A stretch of 8,496 nt of DNA from Scleromatobacter sp038208735 (GTDB lineage: Bacteria > Pseudomonadota > Gammaproteobacteria > Burkholderiales > Burkholderiaceae_C), in the NCBI GenBank assembly GCA_038208735.1, contig JBBQYL010000211.1, positions 1-8,496 on the forward strand, read 5' to 3'. The position numbers and the translations under genes are program-made. This document shows, one piece after another, positions 1 to 5,705 of this stretch. Under the pieces are notes generated by a model. The model had not been told where the DNA came from, did not search any database, and saw only the letters and a list, made by a program, of their open reading frames with translations. Positions within the stretch are counted from its first letter, which is position 1, and each line of letters starts with the position of its first letter.

Positions 1-176
1 CAGCCATTCCTGCAACGCTGCGGGAAGTAGCAGCATTTGATGCGGTTCGTACGGGAGGTAGTTGGCGGCCATCTACCCACAACGGACCGACCCCCTCGGC
101 CGATGACAAGAATTTACCTTCTGCCGCCCAGACTCCTAGGCACGCCGCGCGGCCACGCCCGCGCGCCGGAGGGAGC
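1..176. other. Non-coding stretch downstream of the chemoreceptor gene
   Basis: No convincing gene is visible here on either strand. The one plus-strand open frame (37-231) runs into the 3' end of the chemoreceptor gene, has no family resemblance and has a Pro/Arg/Thr/Ala-rich composition typical of chance frames in GC-rich DNA. The left part (about 1-135) is less GC-rich than the genes. The only clear structure is the GC hairpin at 146-165, listed separately. No tRNA-like fold or obvious promoter was recognised. Confidence 0.5.
146..165 (-). terminator. GC-rich hairpin after the chemoreceptor stop, weak terminator candidate
   Basis: A perfect 7-bp inverted repeat, CGCGCGG / CCGCGCG, has a 6-base loop and begins 11 bases past the TGA stop of the chemoreceptor gene, reading on the minus strand. 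It is not followed by a run of T on either strand, so it lacks the second half of a classical intrinsic terminator. It could stabilise the 3' end of the transcript, help Rho-dependent termination, or be a chance pairing in GC-rich sequence. Confidence 0.3.
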
Positions 177-1613
177 TCAGGCGGACGCGAGCACGAACTG
201 CCCGACGACACCCGTCAGCATCGCGGCCTGATGGCGCAGGTTGTCCGAGGCCGCCGCCGCTTCCTCGACGAGCGCCGCGTTCTGCTGTGTCACCGTATCG
301 AGCTGGGCCACCGCATCGCTGATCTGGCCAATGCCTTCCGTCTGCTGGGAGGCCGCCACCGAGATCTCGCCGATCAGCTGGCGCACGCGCTGCGCCTGGT
401 CGACGATGTCGCGGATGCCGGTGCCGGCTTCGCCCACCAGTGCCGTGCCTGCGTCCACACGCTGTGCGGAGCCCGATATCAGCAACCGGATCTCCCTGGC
501 CGCGTGAGTCGAGCGTTGCGACAGGCTTCGCACTTCGGCGGCGACCACCGCGAAACCGCGACCCTGCTCGCCCGCGCGGGCGGCCTCCACCGCGGCATTG
601 AGCGCGAGGATGTTGGTCTGGAAGGCGATGCCGTCGATCACGCCGATGATCTCGGACATCTGCTTCGAGCTTTGCGAGATGTCGGCCATCGTCGCGATGA
701 TGTCGTGGACGACGCGCCCCCCGCTGTCGGCCGCGGCGCTCGCCGCCACGGCCACGAGCTCGGCGGATTGCGCCGTGCTCGCCGTCGTGCGCACCGTGAC
801 CGAGATCTGCTCCATGGCCGCGGCGGTCTGTTGCAGGTTGCTGGCCTGTTCCTCGGTGCGCTGGCTCAGGTGCATGTTGCCGTTGGCGATCTCCGTCGCC
901 GCCACTTCCACCGAATCCGAGGACTGCTTCACGGCCGCGATCGCCATGCCGATGCGCTGCAGCATTCCCTTCAGCAGGACTGCCGTGGGGGCACTCGCGC
1001 GCACGTTGGCCACGTCCAGGCACAGCCGGCCGTCGGCGTCCACGCGGCGAACGATGTCGGTGAGTTCGCAGGACTCCACCGCGGCGCCCCGGAGCATGGC
1101 CGCCAGGTAGACCTCGACGCTCGTCTGCGCGATCACGTAGACGGCGTGCATCAGGGTCTTCAGGAAATCGGCCCGGGGCGTGCAGAACACGCCCGTGTCC
1201 AACGCCTGCAGACGGTCGAAGACGACATGGTGGACGGCGAACAGCCCGGCGGCCAGGACCAGCGGGCGCCAGTCGCGGTAGACCAGCATCAATCCGAGCA
1301 GCACGAAGACGCCGAAGTGGAATTCGATGGTTCCGCGCCCCAGCTGGATGTGCAGAGCCACGAGGGCGACGTTGCAGGTGGTGAGCACGGCGGCGCTGAA
1401 CGCCGTGCCGCGCGCCAGCGCGAACGCGGCGCCGGCGGCTGCGAGCAACAGCCCGCTGGCCGCCAGGGCCAACCCGAGATCGGCGTAGGCTTGCCCGATG
1501 ATGCAGGCGGCCAGGGCGCTCCCGACGGCGGTGAGCAGCATGACGAGATCGCCGGTGCGGGCGATGGCGGCGAGACCCCGACGCGAGCCGGAGGGAGGGG
1601 AGTGCAGTGTCAT
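177..1613 (-). CDS. Methyl-accepting chemotaxis protein, six-TM type without periplasmic sensor
   Basis: A chemoreceptor of 478 residues that would signal to the CheA-CheW kinase complex at the inner membrane. Residues 22-174 hold six hydrophobic segments (about 22-44, 46-67, 72-91, 100-112, 117-132, 153-174) with very short loops, so there is no periplasmic ligand domain. The membrane part carries the motifs EFHFGVF (97-103), YRDW (112-115) and HHVVFD (128-133). Residues 175-225 form a linker with no clear HAMP domain. The cytoplasmic signalling domain follows; its hairpin tip at 321-362 contains the highly conserved stretches GIAFQTNILALNAAVEAARA and GEQGRGFAVVAAEVR. Likely methylation regions are the EEQAS stretch near 254-258 and the VEE pair at 450-451. 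No C-terminal CheR-binding pentapeptide (NWETF-like) is present; the protein ends QFVLASA. The ATG at 1613 is chosen because AAAGAGG lies 5 bases upstream. An in-frame ATG at 1688 would add 25 residues, but it has no ribosome binding site and lies upstream of a candidate promoter. The ligand is unknown. Confidence 0.93.
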   Translation of the reverse strand: MTLHSPPSGSRRGLAAIARTGDLVMLLTAVGSALAACIIGQAYADLGLALAASGLLLAAAGAAFALARGTAFSAAVLTTCNVALVALHIQLGRGTIEFHFGVFVLLGLMLVYRDWRPLVLAAGLFAVHHVVFDRLQALDTGVFCTPRADFLKTLMHAVYVIAQTSVEVYLAAMLRGAAVESCELTDIVRRVDADGRLCLDVANVRASAPTAVLLKGMLQRIGMAIAAVKQSSDSVEVAATEIANGNMHLSQRTEEQASNLQQTAAAMEQISVTVRTTASTAQSAELVAVAASAAADSGGRVVHDIIATMADISQSSKQMSEIIGVIDGIAFQTNILALNAAVEAARAGEQGRGFAVVAAEVRSLSQRSTHAAREIRLLISGSAQRVDAGTALVGEAGTGIRDIVDQAQRVRQLIGEISVAASQQTEGIGQISDAVAQLDTVTQQNAALVEEAAAASDNLRHQAAMLTGVVGQFVLASA

Positions 1614-1618
1614 GAAAG

Positions 1619-1625
1619 CCTCTTT
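1619..1625 (-). promoter_or_regulatory. Ribosome binding site deciding the chemoreceptor start
   Basis: On the minus strand the sequence reads AAAGAGG, 5 bases (CTTTC) before the ATG at 1613, at the end of a run of seven A. This is the best Shine-Dalgarno match in the region. The alternative ATG at 1688 is preceded by CCCCCTCA with no purine-rich motif. Confidence 0.65.
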
Positions 1626-1668
1626 TTTTGCCGGGCCGCAAGCCAAACCTCGCAGCGGCATCTGCATG

Positions 1669-1695
1669 ACATCGGCCTTGCCGACCATTCATTGA
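1669..1695 (-). promoter_or_regulatory. Candidate sigma-28 (FliA) promoter for the chemoreceptor gene
   Basis: On the minus strand, TCAA (1695-1692) is followed after exactly 15 bases by GCCGATGT (1676-1669). The flagellar sigma-28 consensus is TAAA-N15-GCCGATAA, so the match is 3 of 4 and 6 of 8 at the right spacing. Transcription would start near 1661, giving a leader of about 48 bases to the ATG at 1613. Chemoreceptor genes are commonly in the FliA regulon, which fits. The match was found by eye, and no start-site data exist here. Confidence 0.42.
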
Positions 1696-1705
1696 GGGGG
1701 ATTTG

Positions 1706-1732
1706 TGTCATACCTGACAAATCAGGAATTCC
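1706..1732. repeat. Overlapping inverted repeats in the gap before the chemoreceptor
   Basis: Two perfect 5-bp-arm repeats with 4-base spacers overlap: TGTCA-TACC-TGACA (1706-1719) and CCTGA-CAAA-TCAGG (1713-1726). The second runs into the palindrome GGAATTCC (1725-1732). The first has the size and symmetry of a dimeric repressor site and sits just upstream of the candidate sigma-28 promoter. This stretch is AT-richer than its surroundings. A protein-binding site, mutually exclusive RNA hairpins at the end of the upstream transcript, or chance are all possible. No T-run follows, so it is not a standard terminator. Confidence 0.35.
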
Positions 1733-1771
1733 AGGAACGCCGGTCGAGAAGCGGCTCGGTGCTCCCCACGC

Positions 1772-2989
1772 TCAGAGAGGCTCCACCGTCACGCCCACGC
1801 GCGGCGCGTTGCCCGAACCGCCGCGGATCACGCCGCGCAGCGGGGCCACGTCGGCGTAGTCGCGGCCCCAGGCCAGCGTGACGTGATCCTGGCCCGCGGG
1901 CACGTCGTTGGTGGGGTCGAGCGCCAGCCACCCATAGGGCGGGCACCAGACGGCGGCCCAGGCGTGGGAAGCGTCGGCGCCCACCAGGCGCGGCTTGCCC
2001 GGCGGCGGCTGCGTGAGCAGGTACCCGCTGACGTAGCGCGCGGCCAGGCCCAGCGAGCGGCATGCGCCGATGAGCACGTGGGCGAAGTCCTGGCAGACGC
2101 CGTGGCGCAGCGACAGCGCCTCCAGCGCGCCGGTGGTGACCGACGTGGACTGGGGCAGGTACTCGAACTCCTCGTGGATCTGGTGCATCAGCGCCAGCGC
2201 CAGTTCGACGATGCCGGTGTGGGCGTCGGCCGCGGGGCGTGCCCACTCGGCCAGCGCGCGGGCCCGCGGCGCCAGGCCCGAGTCGAGCGCGAACTCGGCG
2301 GCCTCGAAGGCGGCGCGCTCGGCGCGGCGCTCGTCGGTGGCGTCGGCCGCATGCGTGCCGTGCGGGCTGGCGCCGGCGTCCAGGCGCAGGTCGCGCGCCA
2401 CCTCGCGCCACGGCTGGCTGCTGCCCGGCACGGGAACTTCCGGCGCGCTGATGCCGGCCTCGAACGCGGAGGTGACGTCCAGCTCGTCGTGCACCTGCGA
2501 GTGCGCGAACACCTGGCGCGCGTTGCCCCAGGGGTCGACCGTCTCGCGGATGCCGCTGGCCAGGTCGACCCCGGCATCGGGATGCGGCGCGACCACCAGC
2601 GACCACGCGCGGATCTGCTGGGTGGCGGTGTCGCGCGGGCGCAGGTGCGCGAGGTGGTGCGCGCCCTCCACCTCGGAATCGTAGCGGTAGCTGGTCTCGT
2701 GGCGCACGCGCAGCCAGCGCACGGCCGGCGCGGCCAGGGTCTCGGCGGCGAGGTCGCGCCTGGCGGCGTGCCCGTAGGCCTCGTCCGCCGCGGCAGCCGC
2801 GGCGGTCGGCTCGAGGTCGTCGCGGTCCAAGTCTTGCGGCGGCGACTGCGACTGCGACTGCGACTGGGCCTGCGATTGCGATTGCGACGGGGCCGGCGAC
2901 TGCGCCTGTTCCTGCTGCTGCCCGTCCGGCTGCGACTGAGGCTGCCACTGCAGTTGCCACGTGAACGGGCGGTCGTCGTCGTCGTTCAT
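1772..2989 (-). CDS. Transglutaminase-like protein with bacterial transglutaminase N-terminal domain and Gln/Ser-rich extension
   Basis: A 405-residue protein of the transglutaminase-like superfamily (papain-like fold, COG1305 type). Residues 1-88 form an unusual low-complexity extension: an acidic start (MNDDDD), a Gln/Ser/Pro-rich stretch at about 11-52 and a short poly-Ala run near 63-68. Residues about 91-185 match the bacterial transglutaminase N-terminal beta domain (HETSYRYDSEV, LRPRD, DPWGN). The catalytic core covers about 240-380, with Cys299 in GVCQDFAH, His342 in ASHAWAAVW and Asp358 in LDPTND, so the triad is intact. No signal peptide is seen, so it probably acts in the cytoplasm. 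Members of this family may act as a peptidase, amidase or acyl transferase; which applies here is unknown. The ATG overlaps the stop of the upstream ATP-grasp gene (ATGA) and has no strong ribosome binding site, suggesting coupled translation. An upstream in-frame extension through the ATP-grasp gene is a chance open frame and is not part of the protein. The family call is firm; the substrate is unknown. Confidence 0.93.
   Translation of the reverse strand: MNDDDDRPFTWQLQWQPQSQPDGQQQEQAQSPAPSQSQSQAQSQSQSQSPPQDLDRDDLEPTAAAAAADEAYGHAARRDLAAETLAAPAVRWLRVRHETSYRYDSEVEGAHHLAHLRPRDTATQQIRAWSLVVAPHPDAGVDLASGIRETVDPWGNARQVFAHSQVHDELDVTSAFEAGISAPEVPVPGSSQPWREVARDLRLDAGASPHGTHAADATDERRAERAAFEAAEFALDSGLAPRARALAEWARPAADAHTGIVELALALMHQIHEEFEYLPQSTSVTTGALEALSLRHGVCQDFAHVLIGACRSLGLAARYVSGYLLTQPPPGKPRLVGADASHAWAAVWCPPYGWLALDPTNDVPAGQDHVTLAWGRDYADVAPLRGVIRGGSGNAPRVGVTVEPL
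2842..2888 (-). repeat. Tandem hexamer tract encoding Ser-Gln repeats
   Basis: Imperfect six-base tandem repeats (TCGCAG, TCGCAA or CAGTCG on the coding strand) encode alternating Ser and Gln in the N-terminal extension of the transglutaminase, with one interruption (CAGGCC). The unit is a multiple of three, so copy-number change would alter protein length without breaking the frame. This would be a slippage-prone length polymorphism rather than an on/off switch. Confidence 0.75.
2986..2989 (-). promoter_or_regulatory. ATGA stop/start overlap coupling two genes
   Basis: On the minus strand ATGA holds both the ATG of the transglutaminase gene (2989-2987) and the TGA stop of the ATP-grasp/alpha-E gene (2988-2986). 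The sequence before the ATG (GGTGTGGCA) is only a weak ribosome binding site, so re-initiation by ribosomes finishing the upstream gene is likely. It indicates that the two proteins are made from one transcript. Confidence 0.7.
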
Positions 2990-5607
2990 TGCCACACCGT
3001 GTGATCGCCGGGCCCGACGTGCGAGAACAGCCGGCGGCCGACCTCGGCGGAGAGCGCCTGCGTGCGCTCGCTCAGGGTCTTCAACGACGTGAGGAGCATC
3101 GCGTGGCGGCCTTCCTCGTCGGGCTCGCACAAGGCCTCCAGCGACCACTCGTCGGGCGCCGGCAGCTCGTCGAGCACGCGCTGCACCCAGCGCGCCTCGT
3201 GGCGCGCGAGGCGCGTGACGCGGTCGCGCAGCGTGCGCGCCACGCCCGCGAGCGAGCGCGGGTTGTCCAGCTCCAGCACCAGCAGCTGCAGCAACGGCGG
3301 CAGCTCGCGCCGGGCCTGGAACTGCGCGCGGTAGGTGATGGTGGAGTCGAACAGGCCCAGCAGCAGCGCGAAGCCGTCGTCGCGCGCAGGCAAGTCGAGC
3401 TGCAGGCCCAGCATCAGCGCCTGCGTGAGGAAGTCGAGGCGCTCGGTCTGGCGGCCGACGCTCAGCAGGCGCCAGCCGTCGTCGCGCGTCATGCGGTCGG
3501 ACTGCGCGCCGGTGATGGCGGCCAGGTGCGTGGCGGCGCGTTGCAGCAGCACCTGCACGTCGCTCACCGACTCCACCGCGTGCGTGCCGGCACCGCCGCC
3601 CGTGCCCGCGGCGCGCGGCTGCAGGATGGTGGCGAAGCGCTCCTCGAAGTTGCGGCCCACCGCGTCGATCAGCTTCCAGTGCTCCACCGACAGCCGCTCG
3701 CGCAGCGCCTGCGCGCAGCTGCGCAGCGCGCGCAGGTTGTACGCCACGCTCATGGCCGACGGGTCGGCCATGGTGTGCACCAGCGAGCGCTCGAACACGC
3801 GCACCGACTGCGTGGGCAGCGGCACGCCGCCGCCGATGAGGCCGTTGCGCAGCGCGAGCCGTCCCAGCGCATCGAGCATCACCGGGTTGGCGTTGTTCAG
3901 CGATTCGAGCGTGATGCGCGCCAGCCGCACGCTGTTGTCGGCGCGCTCGGTGTAGCGGCCCAGCCAGTACAGGTTCTCGGCCGAGCGGCTGGTGACGGTG
4001 CGGCGGGTGCGCGACAGGTCGGCCGCGCTCAGCGGCTTGGGCAGCAGCGTGGTGGGATCGACCTGGCCGTCGGTCCGCACCCAGGTGTCCACGCTGACGC
4101 TGCCATGCTGCATCGACAGCCAGGCGTCCTGCGCGGCGTCGCGGCGCGTGGCCACGCGGGTGAGCGCGCCCGGCATCACCTGCCAGCCGCCGCGCCCGTC
4201 GCTGGTGGCGAACACGCGCACCAGCGCCGCGCGCGGCTCCAGCGCGTTGTCGTTCCACACGGGGATCTCCGACGGCCGCACGCGGGCCTGCAGCGTGTAG
4301 GCCGCCGGTCGGGCGTCGATGTCGGCCAGCAGGGCCTTGCGCGCGTCGGGCGACAGCTCGGCCACGCCGTGCGGCGCGAAGCCTTCGGTGGTGTCGCTGG
4401 TGGGGAACGTGGGCGCGACGACGAACTGGGCGAGGCGCTCGCGCTGCGTCTCCCAGACGCTGTCCTCGCCGCACCACCAGCTGGTGGTGGACGGCAGCAG
4501 CAGCTCCTCGCCCAGCAGGCGGCGCGAGATTTTGGGCCAGAACGCGGCCAGCCCCGGACTCTCGAGGAAGCCCGCGCCCGGCGCGTTGGCCACCACCACC
4601 TGGCCGGCGCGGATGACGCCCAGCAGGCCCGGCACGCCCAGCGCCGAGTCGCCGCGCAGCTCCAGCGGGTCGAGGTACTCGTCGTCGACGCGGCGCAGCA
4701 GCACGTGCACCGGCTCCAGGCCGTGCAGCGTCTTCAGGAACAGGCGCTCGCCGCGCACGGTGAGGTCGCCGCCCTCCACCAGCGTGATGCCCAGGTAGCG
4801 CGAGAGGAAGGCGTGCTCGAAATAGGTCTCGTTGTGCGGCCCCGGCGTCAGCAGCACCACGCGGGCGTTGTCGCCCTCGGGGCTGAGGCGCTGCAGGCCC
4901 TGCAGGAGCGCCAGGAAGCCGGCCGCGACGCGTTGCACGTGCAGGTCGCGGAAGGCGGCCGGAAACTGCTGCGAAATGATGAGCCGGTTCTGCAGCAGGT
5001 AGCCCATGCCCGAAGGAGCCTGGGTGCGCTGGCTGACCACGCGCCATTGGCCGTCCGGACCGCGCGCCAGGTCGAACGCGGCCACGTGCAGGTGCACGCC
5101 GCCGGCCGGACGGCAGCCGTGCATGGCGCGCAGGTATTGCGGATGCGCCAGCACCAGCGAGGCCGGCAGCAGGCCTTCGTCGAGCAGGCTGCGGCCGCCG
5201 TAGACGTCGGCCAGCACGGCGTCGAGCAGGCGCGCGCGCTGGGTGACGCCCTTCTCGATGATGGCCCAGGCGGCCGCGTCGATGAGGAACGGCAGCGGCT
5301 CCAGCGGCCACGCGTTGGCCGCCGCGGCGCCCTCGGCGTACACGTTGTAGGTGACGCCGTCGTCCTGCACCTTGCGCTGGATGCGCGCCTTGGTCTGCGC
5401 CAGGTCGACCCAGCCGTCGGAGCCGGCGGCGTCGAAGAACGCCTGCCAGGCCGGCGCCAGCGCGTGGCCCGCGGCGGCCGCCTCGGCGATGAGCCCGTGC
5501 AGCTCGTCGAAGCTGCCCGGCGTGCCGCGCAATGCCGCGGCCCGGGCGAGCGCTCGCGCCTCGGGGGCGTCGTCTGGCAGGAAGCTGGTCTGGACGGAAG
5601 TGGGCAT
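2986..5607 (-). CDS. Circularly permuted ATP-grasp type 2 / alpha-E domain fusion protein
   Basis: An 873-residue, probably cytoplasmic fusion. Residues 1 to about 525 are a circularly permuted type 2 ATP-grasp domain (COG2308 type), expected to form an amide or peptide bond using ATP through an acyl phosphate. Recognisable blocks are YNVYAEG (88-94), GGVHLHVAAFDLARG (169-183), the SQRTQAPSGMGYLLQNR block (192-208), PGPHNETYFEHAFLSRYLGI (255-274), LVEGGDLTVRG (276-286), RRVDDEYLDPLELRGDSALG (305-324) and ANAPGAGFLESPGLAAFWPK (340-359). Residues about 531-860 are an alpha-E domain (COG2307 type, all helical, conserved Glu-Arg motifs): RSAENLYWLGRYTERAD (541-557), VGRQTERLDFL (717-727), DSTITYR (754-760) and DNPRSL (781-786). 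In many genomes the two domains are separate neighbouring genes; here they are joined, with no frameshift visible. The ATG at 5607 is preceded directly by an in-frame TAG, so it is the first possible start; its ribosome binding site is poor. The substrate is unknown. Confidence 0.94.
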   Translation of the reverse strand: MPTSVQTSFLPDDAPEARALARAAALRGTPGSFDELHGLIAEAAAAGHALAPAWQAFFDAAGSDGWVDLAQTKARIQRKVQDDGVTYNVYAEGAAAANAWPLEPLPFLIDAAAWAIIEKGVTQRARLLDAVLADVYGGRSLLDEGLLPASLVLAHPQYLRAMHGCRPAGGVHLHVAAFDLARGPDGQWRVVSQRTQAPSGMGYLLQNRLIISQQFPAAFRDLHVQRVAAGFLALLQGLQRLSPEGDNARVVLLTPGPHNETYFEHAFLSRYLGITLVEGGDLTVRGERLFLKTLHGLEPVHVLLRRVDDEYLDPLELRGDSALGVPGLLGVIRAGQVVVANAPGAGFLESPGLAAFWPKISRRLLGEELLLPSTTSWWCGEDSVWETQRERLAQFVVAPTFPTSDTTEGFAPHGVAELSPDARKALLADIDARPAAYTLQARVRPSEIPVWNDNALEPRAALVRVFATSDGRGGWQVMPGALTRVATRRDAAQDAWLSMQHGSVSVDTWVRTDGQVDPTTLLPKPLSAADLSRTRRTVTSRSAENLYWLGRYTERADNSVRLARITLESLNNANPVMLDALGRLALRNGLIGGGVPLPTQSVRVFERSLVHTMADPSAMSVAYNLRALRSCAQALRERLSVEHWKLIDAVGRNFEERFATILQPRAAGTGGGAGTHAVESVSDVQVLLQRAATHLAAITGAQSDRMTRDDGWRLLSVGRQTERLDFLTQALMLGLQLDLPARDDGFALLLGLFDSTITYRAQFQARRELPPLLQLLVLELDNPRSLAGVARTLRDRVTRLARHEARWVQRVLDELPAPDEWSLEALCEPDEEGRHAMLLTSLKTLSERTQALSAEVGRRLFSHVGPGDHTVWQ

Positions 5608-5705
5608 CTAGTTGCTGCGAGGAAGCGCGGGACTCGGGAAGCGAGGGTCGCACCCGAGCCGATCCGAGCTCTCCCTCGGGGGCAGCGACGGGAAGAGCGA
5701 GGGGG
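5608..5705 (-). other. Gap between the DUF2126 and ATP-grasp genes with two inverted repeats
   Basis: This 98-base gap carries CTCGGG / CCCGAG (5633-5638 and 5653-5658, 14-base loop) and CCGAG / CTCGG (5664-5668 and 5675-5679, 6-base loop). On the transcribed strand both could form hairpins, but no T-run follows. A clear promoter was not recognised, and the sequence just before the ATG at 5607 (TCGCAGCAACTAG) lacks a good ribosome binding site. It could tune the ratio of the two gene products, or hold a processing site or a promoter not visible by eye. Confidence 0.35.

Noticed and set aside
1614..1688. In-frame N-terminal extension of the chemoreceptor from the ATG at 1688
   Set aside because: No ribosome binding site, a candidate promoter lies within it, and a well-placed AAAGAGG precedes the ATG at 1613. 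Not fully excluded.
136..1692. A 518-codon minus-strand frame overlapping the chemoreceptor gene
   Set aside because: It is an out-of-frame Arg/Gly/His-rich translation, whereas the overlapping frame encodes a textbook chemoreceptor signalling domain.
1745..1758. Small hairpin CGAG-N6-CTCG after the transglutaminase stop as a terminator
   Set aside because: Only a 4-bp stem with weak G-U extension and no T-run; too weak to call.
231..1859. A 542-codon plus-strand frame opposite the chemoreceptor
   Set aside because: His/Arg/Asp/Gly-rich composition with no family similarity; antisense shadow of a well-supported gene.
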